NCBI GenBank assembly: GCA_033026295.1
Contig: CM065173.1
Span: 13,082,517 to 13,146,516 of the forward strand
From: Channa striata
Taxonomy: Eukaryota; Chordata; Actinopteri; Anabantiformes; Channidae
Length of the DNA: 64,000 bases
Direction of reading: 5' to 3'
The notes under the pieces were generated by a model. The model searched no databases. It was not told where the DNA came from and saw nothing but the letters and a program-made list of their open reading frames with translations. Each line of letters opens with the position of its first letter. The stretch's first letter is position 1. The translations under genes and the position numbers were made by a program. Positions 25,379 through 37,953 of the stretch are shown here, piece after piece.

Positions 25379-28300
25379 ATGGCGAACGTAGCAGCTGCTG
25401 CTGCCGCTGCAGCCGCCGCCGCTGCCGCCGCCAACAGAGACCCAGCCGTTGATCGTTCATTACGATCAGTTTTCGGTGAGTTTGAAACTGTACCGAACGG
25501 TTTTATGCGTTTTGTACATTAAAAAGTCCACAAAGAAACCGCTAATGAATGAAAGCGTGATAGCTGTGATAGCAGGCTAGTAGTTCTGTTAGCTAGGCAA
25601 CGAGGGACTGGACATTTAATCTGAACAAACACATCTTTAAGTGAAAAGGTCTTTATTTTTGTATTGTTGTAGTAACTTTACTTATATCTCATGATTATTT
25701 TAGTGGGGAATATACCGTATGAAGCCACAGAAGAACAGCTGAAAGACATCTTCTCTGAAGTCGGACTTGTTGTTAGTTTCAGGTGAGTACAGGAAGGTAA
25801 TATTAAGTTTACACAGCAGCTTCTATTTGTCACTGTTTGATACACAAATTGCTAAATACTGTCGACATTTAACCTCATTCTTTTAAAAAAATTATTATGT
25901 ACGAGTATTTAAACAATGAATATAACATGTGGATTTCATCTGTCCTGTTCAATGTTTTTATAGCTCTTAATTGTGCTTGTATAGTGTGGCCCTATATGGT
26001 CTTTGTTATCCTCAAATGCGTGATGACTTGACGAAGATCTCACAAATTGAAGGAAAAAAAACTAGGAGCTATGAAAACGTTAAAAACGTGAGCAAACCTC
26101 TACTTTTTCTTGTAGCTAGTGTTGACTAGCCCAGCTGGATAGACTGGACTGGGCTCTTTGAAAAGTCTTACTTTTCTAGGTGACATTAACAGTCCAAGCT
26201 TGTACGCTGATGTTATTTGGGGGTTTTTATGGGAGGGGGTAGGGACAGACTTCTTATCTAGTCTTAGTGGAGTTTGTCATGACTGTGTTGATCGTCTTTT
26301 TCTTCTCAGGTTAGTATATGATAGGGAGACAGGTAAGCCAAAGGGATATGGCTTCTGTGAATATCAAGACCAGGAGACGGCTCTCAGCGCCATGCGGAAC
26401 CTGAACGGGAGAGAGTTCAGCGGTCGGGCGCTTCGTGTTGACAATGCAGCCAGTGAGAAAAACAAGGAGGAGCTCAAAAGTAAACATTTCTATTCCCTTG
26501 ACATTATTTCAAATGCAGATGCTTTGGAGATGTTTTTGAAAAGCCACACGTAGAGGCAGGCTTACTCATGTCTGATGGTCCAACAATTATCCACTTCAGA
26601 CGTTTATACATGTAATAATAAGTCTTATAAAAGACTGGAGATTGACTGAATTCTAGGTTCCACAGTTGTGCTTATAACAAACCAATTCCAAAGCTCACAT
26701 TTATTGGATAACCAAAATTCCACAGAGCGTAGAAAGAACCGGTACATGTACGTCCACATCTACACACTGACTTTCTACCAACCTTTTGCTGCTGTCCGTA
26801 TCTAACTACAAACAGCAACACAAACGTGTTTCCTTGCCGACGGTGTGGGCAAACTTCAAAGAAATGTAACTGATGATGTCATTGATGCACTTAGGCGAAT
26901 TAATAAGTGTATGTTTAACTTTTCAAAACACAGTTTTACTGTAGGAATAAACAAAAGTAGAAAAAAATACAAAGAACGCTATCATTGTCTCGTACGCTAC
27001 AGTTCCATGCAATTTGTGTCATGCACAGGTTTGGGAACAGGAGCCCCCATCATTGAGTCTCCTTATGGAGATAGTGTCCAACCAGAGGAAGCCCCAGAGT
27101 CCATCAGCAGAGCTGTGGCCAGTCTGCCACCAGAGCAGATGTTTGAACTAATGAAACAGATGAAGGTAGGATGGTTTACTGCAACTATTCGCAACTATTT
27201 TAGCTGTCTCTTGTGTGGAACCTTTTCACATATTGCACAGATCTATATTTTCATTTCTTTTTTATAGACATTTTAAACAGGTTAACAGAGCATATCCAAT
27301 TGAAGTAAACTATTTCCCTTGTATTAATTTTTTAGGATTTTTTTCAACTGTTAATAATAATAATGTGGCGTTAGCCAGAGCTGCCTTACATTACAAAAAT
27401 CAGGCCCACCCTGATGACGGCCTAATAGGAAGTTGAGAAATGTAGTTCCTAGCCTTATGAATCAGTGTTTGGAACCAGTTACCTGTGTTAATTTATTGTT
27501 ATATTTTATGTATTGAGATGAATTGACACACAGGTCTTTTTCTAAGATGTTTATCTTGCTCTCACAAATTGCTGAATTTTTGTCTTTATTCATACTTAGT
27601 TTCTACTTCTGCTTTTGAGGTAGAAAGAATAAAATTTGGCCTTAATGTCAAACATTTAAAATTTAACGTTATAATATAAAGTGATTGTTGCAGACGTTTA
27701 AAAATAGTACTCAAGTGAAATGAAACACGTATTGGGGAGTAAAGTTGGGAATTTTTAAAGTGTTGTTTTTTCCCCACAAGACATCCTCTCAAACTTTATG
27801 TATTATGCTCACTTATTTTAGTCTATGACACATGTTTCACTGTTTTGAGTCTCATCAGGATGGCAACTGTATGCAGATGCTCTTCCTTGCCTTTCGTTAA
27901 GTGAGGCTGTGCTATACAGTCTGTCCCTCTCAGCTCTGCCAAAGAAGCTTTATCTTTGCACAGCTGGCAGTCTGCTTCATTAAGCTCGAAGAAACGACAC
28001 ACTGCAGACGTTTCTTCACGACTGGAAAAGTGTTTTGTTGCACTAAAGCTTGTGTTTGTAGGACAGCTCCATATGCCGATCAGAATGCGAGTGTTAGACT
28101 TTGATCTTTAGACCACAGATACTGTTGCACATCCTTGTGAAATCACTTGGTTTGGTTAGGGATATGTGTCTGAATCGTGAAATTCAGAAGGTATTTTAGG
28201 ACTTGAAAGCACACAAAGCTATTTGAACTTAAGGAGCTCTTTTTACATATAAGGGATGGGTCAAAAGTAGGTTTTTGTGTGTTCTGTCTAAATACGATTT

Positions 28301-31300
28301 TTCTTGCAGTCTGTAATGTCATATTGCAAGATTCTGTTTGGTAAAATTTTGATTTATCTCCCCAGCTGTGTGTGCAGAACAGTCCCCAGGAGGCAAGAAA
28401 CATGCTGTTGCAGAACCCTCAGCTGGCCTATGCTCTGCTGCAGGCCCAAGTGGTCATGCGGATCGTTGACCCTGAGATAGCATTGGTGAGAGAAACCACA
28501 TCCGAATGAAAAGATTAATCAAATCTTACTCGGGCTTAATTTTATACTTGGCCAAAATAATATCTTAACCGTGGCCTTGTTGGTTGTCGGTGTATATATA
28601 AATGTCAGTCTGCACTTCTGAGCGAAAACAAATTTTTGACAGTTGGTTTTTCATTTTATTCTCCATGCAGAAAATGCTCCATCGTCAGACTACAGTCCAA
28701 CCTCTGGTTCCCAGTGGTCAGGGTGGAGGAGCACCACCTGTTAATCCACCTCCTGCACAGCCTAGTGTGCCAGTTTCTCAGCCACAACCTGTGGTAGGTA
28801 GAACCTCCTTTCCATAAAATAACAATCACATCACACTTGGTTTATCAAACTTTCGCTTCACTGAAAAAGTAGGTGATCTTACAACATTGACATAGGTAAA
28901 TATTGACCAGAGCTCTGCACAGGCCATCTCTGTGTTTTTCATACATACATTATACTTGGATGGGCTGCTGAAATTCATTTGGCCATATTTTTTTTTTATG
29001 CCTGAGGACTACTTCTCTACAATACACCCCTCCTATTGGCTTCTCATTTGCTGCTTAAAATGTCAAAAAAGCTGCTCATTGCAGCATGAGTCAATATTTC
29101 AGGTAGTTTCAGCAAACTGATTTTTGAAGTTTACCTTTTGATCTACACCACTATTAGAACCTGTGATGCTGTGGACTTTACGGGGTATTTAAAATACCTT
29201 TGGGGTGTTTTTTATGCTTCTAATTGATTCAATATTAAAATTTAACTTTAGATTCTTCACACATCCTTTCCTCTTTTGTCCTGCATGGATCTAAAAGTCT
29301 TAAATCGTATTAAAAGTTGTCAAAAATAATTCTTGGAATGTCTTAAACTAAACTTGTTACAACCTGCAGAAACATTGAGTGAAGCTGGTGTTTCTATTCT
29401 GGTAATAGGTCTAATTTATAGCACAGTAATTTACAGTATTACACTATGTTGAAACAAAGTTGGTTTAATAGTCAAGTTCAATAGAAGCTAAATTTAGTGT
29501 GACCACACTTAAAGTTAAATGGTGTAAAACACATCCACCTGTGTGGAGAGAGCGTGTACTACAGTATAAATAAGCCTGTATTTGGAAGGACCAATTACGG
29601 GTGAATCGGTATCCTGGCCAAAATCTCTATTATGAAGAATAAAGGGCACTCAAGCATCTGTGGGAAGATATTATTGAAAAGCAGAAGTCAGGAGATGGAC
29701 ACTGAAGTCATTGAAAATCTCCGTACAGTTAATCTGTCTTAAAGAAATAGAAGGAACGTGGCAAAGGTATAAATCTACTTAGTGCAAGCCGTCCTCAAAA
29801 ACTAAATGACTGTGCAAGAAGCAGACTGCTGAGGGAGGCCACCAAGTCACCCATGACTCCTGAAGGAGTTACAAGCTTCAGCGGCTGAGATGAAAGAAAC
29901 TACCTACAAAGCTTAAAATCTCGAGAAAAAAAAAACAATGCTCCAGAGCGTTTGAGTCAGGGCTCATACCTCAGTCCAGCCGAGAATTTGTAGCTGGACT
30001 TAATAAGGCTATTGAGTCTTTTGCAGCCTGGCACAGATTGGGGGTATTAGAGCCTACGTGTGCAAGGCCAATTAGGACGTACAGTATCACGCAGGATTAT
30101 TGGCGTAAATGCTGCCAAAGATGCATGAAACAAACACTGAATACACCGCGAGGAACTATGTTATTAAATATTTAGTTTTATATTTTTTATTAATAAAATG
30201 TAAGCTTTGACATTGTGTCTTATTGCACATCTATTTTCTCAATGTAATCTATAGTTTCCTCTTAAATCCTAAGCAGATTTAAATTCTAGTAAATCTTTTG
30301 TCACGTGACGTAATCGTAACAATAATTTTTTTTTTTAGATTTTTGTTTTAATGGGGTGTACAGCCTCATAATCAGTAACCACTATATGAATTCAGTGTTT
30401 TCTTATTAATATTTTGGAAAACAAACAGCCTGGAATGCATATCAATGGAGCTCCTCAGATGATGCAGCCCCCCAACATGGGTGTTGTCCCTGGACCAATG
30501 CCTGGACCTGGGCCTGGGCCTGGACCCGGAGCAGGACCAGGAGCAGTACCAGTCGGACCTCCAGGTAATAATCAGTGTCTGCTTCATGTTGGTACCAGCT
30601 TAACTAGATGTGGTAGAATACAAATTACAAATTCTGCAGTTGTGCCTGGTTTATTGGCATCTGTTGCATTGCCCCCCCACCCCCTTTTTTTGTAGTATAA
30701 TTCATGAGCTGTCTAAAGTTTTAAAGAATTGGAGGTTTAGCCAGTTTTACTGGATATGCATTTCAGTGAATTTTAAACTTTTGAAGTTTTCAGAAATCAA
30801 TAGTCTCTAGATAATGTCAAGAATATGCTATGAGTATTGGATAAAAATAGGAGTGTTAATAGCAACAGTGGACTTTTAGCCAGTTTAACTGATGACTCTA
30901 AATTGTCTGTAGGTGTGAGTTTGTGTGTGAAGGGTTGTCTGTCATGTGTGAATGGTTGTCCGTCAAGTATTCCTCTCTGTTTTGATCTTTGAGTGACCTA
31001 GTGACCTGTCCGGGGTGTACCCTGCCTCCCCCCACTGACAGCTGGGTAAAGTTCCATCCATACATGTTCCCTGAACATGTATGGCTGAAAGTATTATCTC
31101 TATACTAAAATTGTGAAAATATCAGGTGCCACACTCCAGCTGCCCTTTTTAAGAATGTAATAAGTAAGCCAAAATTAACAATAAAAGTTTGTCTACAGGT
31201 TGGGCCTGAAAACAGTCAGTGTTTTAGTGCAAGGTGTTTCTGAAGTGGTTTTTCCAATGTTTTTCCATTTTACATTTGTATCTAAAACGTATACTTTGTA

Positions 31301-34300
31301 TTCCCTTTAAAATTCAAATTGACATCAGAGATGAAATTGGTGTGAGCAGCTCTAATGCAGAAAACGCTAAAAAACAATTTTAACTAGAATGAACTTCATT
31401 TTCAATTCATTTTCATATGTCATTTCTCACTGGGAGCACTAGATGTCACCAGAGGCCTGTAATTTATGGAAGTTTGTGTTGAGGTTGTTTTTGCAGAAAC
31501 ATGTTTTTTATTCTCCCCAAACATTTGGCTTTACTGTTCCCCCGTGTTTCTGTAACATCTGTATAAATTTTAAGTTCCTCAAAGTTCCCTTTTCATGCTT
31601 TGGTCTGTGTGTGTGTGCATGTACAACAATTTCTGAGCATGCTTTGAAATGCTTTTAAAGTGCTGCTTTGCTCTCTTGAGTCTTGTGTCTCCTGTTCTCT
31701 TTACTTTAACGCTGGCTCAGGAAACCTTCAGCATTCTCCCACAGGAACGTCTGGGCAAGCTGCTATCGAGCGGCCTCAAGGTATCACTGTACTCCCTCAG
31801 TTCATGTCAGGTCGTAGGACTGTTATGGAATCACCACTGTCCCAATTTATAGTACATCTGGGAGTTAGTATTGGCTTTCTTCAGTTCTCTTTGAACTATA
31901 TGTTGTCTATAATCAAGTATGAGCAGTTTTGCCGTTTCATATTCAGAATGTTAAGCAGATATTATGCGGTACAAACGGTACACAAGTAATGAATCTTTAG
32001 CTATAGGGTTAAACTCACATGAGCTTCAGTTGAACAGAAAACGATAAACACAAACCTTTTGCTTGAATGTAAGAGATTTATTGTCATTTGTATAACGAGC
32101 AAATTCCAAAACAGAAAAAAATCCTGCTGTTAAATAAGTGATGAAGCAGTCAGGTTAAAAGAAAACACAAAAAGCTTAGCATAAGAAAGGCTGTCTGAAT
32201 AAAATAAATGGGGTTATATATACATTTTATTACAAAGATGGTCAACCTAAAAAAGAGAGAAACCTTTTTTATGAGAATGACTCAGCACACATTTACCTGT
32301 CGTACTTGCAGAAGTAGGTAGGTCAGCTCAAGAAAACAAAAATACACTTGGTGCAGACATATCAGCCTTTCTGCCCTCAGCTGCATTGTCGTGTTTGATA
32401 TCAATAAAAACAAAGGGAGCCTTAAAGATGCTCAGTGTTGCATGTCTGCATCCTGTAAGGGTGATAGAAAGTGAGCTACAGGCCTCATCAGCTCAGCACA
32501 GCAGCTTGTCCATTCTGATTGGCCAGTTAATTTGCTGGTGCTAGAGTGACGTACATGTCGTACATGTTCAGGTTTGGCCCTATTTTTAGGGGAGTAAGTC
32601 ACGGACAAGTTAATGAAACCCTCAAAATGCAAAGCGCAAGCTCTGACTTATTCTCCACAAAACAAAAGGCCTTAAAACTGTCACGCATAGCCTGGCTCTG
32701 GGGGTTCTTTTGCAATATGCTGTTTGTGGTTTGAGAAAGTTGAGAAGAGACTCTGAACAATGAAGCCTGATGGAAGAAGACCAAAGGAGACTTCACTTGC
32801 TGCAAGGTAGATCTTAGGAACTGGAAGAAGTGTTTAGCCTTCAAAATGTATTCTCTTTACATTTTTTATCCACAGTGCTGTTGCCATGGCACTGGGAGTC
32901 AAATTGGGGTCAGTCAGTTTTTGGCATGACACATTTCCTCCGTACACGTCTGCTTTCAGACATCAAGGCTCACTGTGCCTGGGAAAAACGGGCTAAGGCC
33001 TTTGTTTAGCATCTATTTCAGATTACCGTTTTCTGAACACGTAATAATGATCATCCATAAATCGTAGATTTTCACAAACTGCCACTCCTTTTCTCAGTGA
33101 ACAGGACTTCATACGTAGGTCATCAGTTTAAACCTGTCATAATTGTGCTTTTATTGAAAGGGGTTTCAATTTTTATTTATGCCAGCATCTAGATGAAAAT
33201 AATAGATGTGACGTGTAATGAGACCTCTGTCCTTGTCTGTTTTAAAGGCAGAGATTAACTGTAGCAGGTGAGACAGTGTAGTGTCACCAGGCTTATAGAA
33301 GGAAAGGGACTGTTAAGTCTTGTTTGTCCTCTTAGAGTTTTGTCCTGTACAGATCTAAGCCTGTCATTTTGGATTTTCTATTAAAATCCTTTACCTCACT
33401 GTATTGCTATGGGTGGTCAGCACTCATGGTATTGGACATGTAATGTACACTGACAGACCTGCTCTCTTTTATCTCTCTGCATGCCTCCGCTTAATGATGT
33501 TTTCATGGCCAAATTACACCAGAGTTTCAAGAAACAAGTAGGAAAATATGAGTCAGGTTTACTGTACATTTTATTGGAATAAGTGTTTTAACATGTCCGT
33601 TTTCTGTAACTTGCTCTTGAGATTATTAAAAAAATGATGACTTTCTACTTTCCTCTTACACTTCTTTTTTCTTGATTACACTCCTCATGTCCCCCTGTGT
33701 GTTGTGACATTGGGCTGTGGCAGCATGTTGTTAATATTTTACCGTGTGCTTGATCAACTATTTGGGTTGCTTCCTGATATAGACAACCTTGGACAAAAAC
33801 TTGCCTTTTCATAGAAAGATGTGTGTAGTTTACTGTCCTGGGAATGTCATTGCATTTTAGTATTATACTTATACTATAATATAACATATTTTGAATTAGT
33901 CATGAGAAATTGTGTGGTGAGTGAATAGTTTTAACTGTTTGTGGCTGAATGTATCATTGATTTTCTTTATGTCCTAGGGCCGGGTGGTATACCCCCCAGA
34001 GGCCTGCTGGGAGATGGTCCTAATGATCCCAGAGGAGGGACTCTGCTGTCGGTCACAGGAGAGGTCATCGACCCAAAGTAAGAAATTCACCCATATCACA
34101 TTTCCTCAATGGAACAGGCTGTGTGGATTATAGAGGGTTGTTTCATAGATTGGGTGGTTAAAGAAAATATTCGTCAGATGTTTTTGCTATTTGCACTGTG
34201 AAACGGTTAACAGTTCACTGCTGCTGGGCCTTTTTCCTTTCATCACTCCTTTGCAAAAATGTACCATGACCAAGTGACAGTGCAAATGTCGCCTCATTTC

Positions 34301-36738
34301 TCATGAAGTGTGTCTGTCAGCATGACCACCAGTAACAGACATTTCCTGTAACAGCTTCACAATAAAAGCAACCTAACTTTGCTCCAGTGGGATGCTTTTA
34401 TGTAGAGTCAAAGCAGTAAGTTTATCATTCTGATAAACTAGGCATTATTAGTTAATGGCACATATTTTGCCATCTGTGTGTGTGTTTTTAAGGTAATAAA
34501 TGACATGAAATAGAACTACAGAAATATCAAAGACGTTATACAAGTCAACGATGGCTTTCTCTGTGTTTGTACTTGGTCTTTTTCTACAGTCATGCTGTGT
34601 TTTGAAAGGTTAGGTAAATTGTAGAGCATGACATAATCTACCTAAGACTTCAGAAAGGTGCCTTTTGAAGTTTGCCTCATCAAGGAAGTGAACATTTGTG
34701 TTAGCAGTTAGATGAAACCAAATGTTTGAATTGGCCTTTTTGTTGTAGATATAGCCACAAGTTAGAATGAAGCTTTAGTGTTAAGCTGTGGAGGTACACA
34801 GTGTTTCTTACCGTGCTCTGTGGGAAATTGGTTATTTAATCGACGTGATCTGTAGAATTATTTGCTCAGCTCAGTTGTGGAACATAGAAATCCAAGAAAG
34901 CTGCAATTTTTTTTATAATACGTTGACTTCTGGAGTGAATAATTATTGGACCACTGGACGGATGCGTAAGACAGCCTCTACAGACGTGAATTGAAGCTGT
35001 GGCAGAATAGTAACTGCTGATCCTTCCTCTAAGGATCTTAATGACGTATCCTCGTGTGACTTTGCTATTATTTTGTATCTATATTTACATGTGTCTTTGT
35101 GTGTTCAGTCGAGGTTATATGGCGGCTCCACCACCTCACCAAGCCCCACCAGTACATATCTCCCAAATGGCAGGTGGGCCCCCTCCAGATATGCGAGGAC
35201 CCCCAATGGACATGAGAGGTCCACCCATGGGTGAACCACGAAGTATGATGGGAGACCCGAGAGGGCCCCCGATGATGGAGCCACGGGGACCTCCAATGGA
35301 AACCAGAGGTACTGCTGCTGTGTTAGTGCTCCGAAGTTCGAAAACCTCGGTGAAACTTTGTGTTGAATGTTTGTTTGGTTTTTAACAAGTCTCAGCTCAG
35401 TAGCAGTCCTGGTTGACAGTCAAACCAAATGTCTTTTTTACTAACGAGTTTGTTTGTGATATGACTTTTCTTTTTCAAATATTGTTACACTCTTCACACA
35501 AACATGTCTGTTTCACTCATGTATATATTTTTGTCAAAATGTTTCTAAAAGCCAGTAGGAATTTCCTCAGCTATATCAGACATATCTTTTTGGGTTTTTT
35601 TTTAAAATTGTGTTTTAATGTTTTATGTACTATACCCTAAACCGATTAAAAATAAAAAACATTTTAAAAGCAAAATGGAAAAACACTTGATTTTTATGTA
35701 AAGTACACTCCAGTATTCACGTGGCACTCAGGAAGATTTGAGCAGTTTCGTGTGTCTCTCTGTAGGCCGAGACCCGAGGGCAATGGACGCCCGTGGGCCA
35801 GTGACGGGACAGAGGGTTCCGATGACGGGAGCAATGCAAGGCCCCATTCCTCATAGCATGGGTCCAAACCCTGTTCCACCTGCAAGACCGGTAAATACTG
35901 AATCTAGACTAACAGTAGTATAACAACCTAAAATACGTGATCTTGCCAACCAGTAGAAATGAATATTTCCTGAATGGAATGTCATAAGGTAATTAATCTT
36001 TCCTCATTTGACTCCAGAAAGTGTCTATAAATACTGACTGAATAAACAGCGTCTTCACATTACACAAAAAACATTATAAAAGTCAAGTGTATCTGCCCAA
36101 GCTGATTTAAAAAAAAAAAAAAAACTTCTTCAGATGAACTGAACTGTGTGTTTGTCCTGCAGGGTCCTGGTATCTCTGGCGTTCCTGCATCAGGTGGAGG
36201 CTTTAGCCCAGGACAGAGTCAGGTGTCCACACAGGACCAGGAGAAGGTGTGTGTCCCTTTTACCTCCATGATAGAGGGACCATAAGATTCTTAATTTCAA
36301 AACTGTCATATTAAAGATAGAGGCACACACAATTAAAACTTAAAAACAGGCTGCTGCCAGCTGCAGCTGCAACCTGTTGACCAACCTCTGAGCAACTTAT
36401 TTCCTTGTTGCTGTCTCATTCTGAGTCTGTGTAAACTCACTCGACTGTGTAAATGTAGCTGAAGTTGTTAAAGCATTAGATACGGCTCTAACAATAAAGG
36501 CTTTTTTAAGTAGGTATTCTGATTTCATCACATAAAACACCAACACATCTCATTGTTTTCTTGCAACAGTAAAACACCTTTAACTTCCATTGTGACAATT
36601 GTTTTTTTTTAGGCTGCTCTAATCATGCAAGTCCTGCAGCTGACCCCAGAACAGATCGCTATGTTGCCCCCAGAGCAGCGGCAGAGCATCCTCATCCTTA
36701 AGGAGCAGATTCAGAAGACTGCAAGTGGAGCTCCTTGA
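25379..36738 (+). CDS. cstf2: cleavage stimulation factor subunit 2 (CstF-64)
   Basis: CstF-64 binds the GU-rich element downstream of the poly(A) signal during nuclear pre-mRNA 3'-end cleavage, as part of the CstF complex with CSTF1 and CSTF3. Exons: 25379-25475, 25704-25782, 26310-26479, 27029-27165, 28366-28485, 28671-28793, 30429-30564, 31721-31780, 33978-34077, 35109-35308, 35766-35890, 36163-36246, 36613-36738. All are GT-AG and in phase, totalling 518 residues. An N-terminal run of 14 Ala precedes NRDPAVDRSLRSVF. The RRM spans about residues 30-108, with RNP2 VFVGNI and RNP1 KGYGFCEY. The hinge that binds CSTF3/symplekin follows (MFELMKQMKLCVQNSPQEAR). Then comes a Pro/Gly/Met-rich region with MRGPPM-type repeats, and the conserved C-terminal helical domain ending ILKEQIQKTASGAP. 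The mammalian MEARA pentapeptide array is absent. The length exceeds a minimal CstF-64 but is below human (577). Confidence 0.97.
29490..30150 (+). mobile_element. decayed Tc1-like transposon in cstf2 intron 6
   Basis: Plus-orientation landmarks of a fish Tc1 element appear in order: GGAAGGACCAATTACGGGTG, TATCCTGGCCAAAAT, GAAAAGCAGAAGTCAGGAGA, GCCGTCCTCAAAAACTAAAT, GAGGGAGGCCACCAAGTCAC and GGAGTTACAAGCTTCAG. After an internal deletion come GAGAATTTGTAGCTGGACTT and GCTGCCAAAGATGCAT. The frame is broken by stops and gaps, and about half of the transposase body is missing. It is a different subfamily and orientation from the 18.7 kb copy. Confidence 0.8.
30900..31060 (+). repeat. LINE/SINE 3' tail fragment in cstf2 intron 7
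   Basis: Contains GTGACCTGTCCGGGGTGTAC, then CCTGCCTCCCCCCACTGACAGCTGGG. This is the conserved core of a very common fish retroposon tail (GACCTGTCCAGGGTG...GACAGC(T/C)GGG). A related copy lies at 43.4 kb. The body of the element is missing. Confidence 0.65.
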
Positions 36739-37111
36739 TAGTCCAACTGTGGGAAAACCCCATGGGAGAGGTGGAATTTTCTTTTCCCTTCTGTCACGTC
36801 ACTCAGCCTCGTTGGAAAATTCAGATTTATGAAATATTGTCATAAAGCAACTCATCGATTGATGCCTGATCTATCACCTTTCTTTTTGATTTCAGGACTC
36901 CTCGCTGATCCCGTCACCTTCAGCTTGATCCCTAAGACATCTAACTTTAGTTTGGAATTTTGTATAGTTTTTTCTTTAAGTCTCATTGTCTGATTAGTGT
37001 ACGAGTTGTAAAAGTGAGATTATGGTTTCAAAAAACAAGTGAAACATTTGAGGTCGATGGGGACCTCCAAATCAGTCTGTTTTCGCTCATTTGTCTGGAT
37101 ACTGTTTTGTC

Positions 37112-37117
37112 AATAAA
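37112..37117 (+). promoter_or_regulatory. cstf2: poly(A) signal of cstf2
   Basis: AATAAA lies 374 bases after the cstf2 stop codon and is followed by a T/G-containing stretch (CATTGTCTGTATTC). This gives a compact 3' UTR of about 0.4 kb. Confidence 0.65.
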
Positions 37118-37145
37118 ACTAGAAAAAGGTCATTGTCTGTATTCA

Positions 37146-37151
37146 TTTATT
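37146..37151 (-). promoter_or_regulatory. nox1: possible poly(A) signal of nox1
   Basis: This is the first canonical AATAAA I could find on the minus strand downstream of the nox1 stop codon, about 0.8 kb away. It lies within about 35 bases of the cstf2 poly(A) signal on the other strand, so the two transcripts may end at nearly the same place. Confidence 0.35.
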
Positions 37152-37953
37152 CAAAAGGAGTTTGGCATATATCCAGGAGGAATTGTCAAATAACCAATAC
37201 TATTCTGTAACCACAACTGCTCCCATGTGTTGGTGATTAACCAGATTCTTATAGCATTCTTCCTCCTTCAGCTTTTACTTCATCATTCGGATGAGGAAAT
37301 GCCTGTCATGTTGACTGGCCATAAAAACACTTTCCAAGAAACCAGTTTCAGTAATGTAACACCATACGGGAACAACAGTAAAATTGCTTTAAACTTAACA
37401 CATTTCAACACCTTTTCCTTATAGTCACATGTATTTACAACAAACTCATTTACAGAGCAATAAATCTGGCAAATTCTGTCTTAAATAAATTCTTAAGAAA
37501 GTTAACTAAGCTCAATAAAAAGATCAGGTCAATAAAAAAAAATCATGGATCTAATCATTGGTCATTTTTCAGCAGTCTCAGCTTTTAAACAGATTTTCTG
37601 CTCATTGTCTTGTGTGACAATCTTAAATCTTTTGAAGAGTAACAGTGAAATTTCTGTAACAGTGAAACTCTTCTTTAAAACCTTCTTTATAAAGTGCCAG
37701 GGCAGAAAGATTAAAGTGTAATATACTATATGTGGGTATAACTGTACATCTGAGCCACAACTTATTACATAACTGGAAACGAGATCATAATCAGTTCCTG
37801 AGTAGTGGTGAAACAACACGTTGCGCCTCGTTATCAGTGGAAAGCGCAATGTGTCTAAACACGCCCAGCTCAGGTTGACTAATGGAACTTATCATTTGTC
37901 TTCAGTTAATCCCTGTTGAACTGCTGTCATAAAACAAAAGCTTTTGTTTCCAC

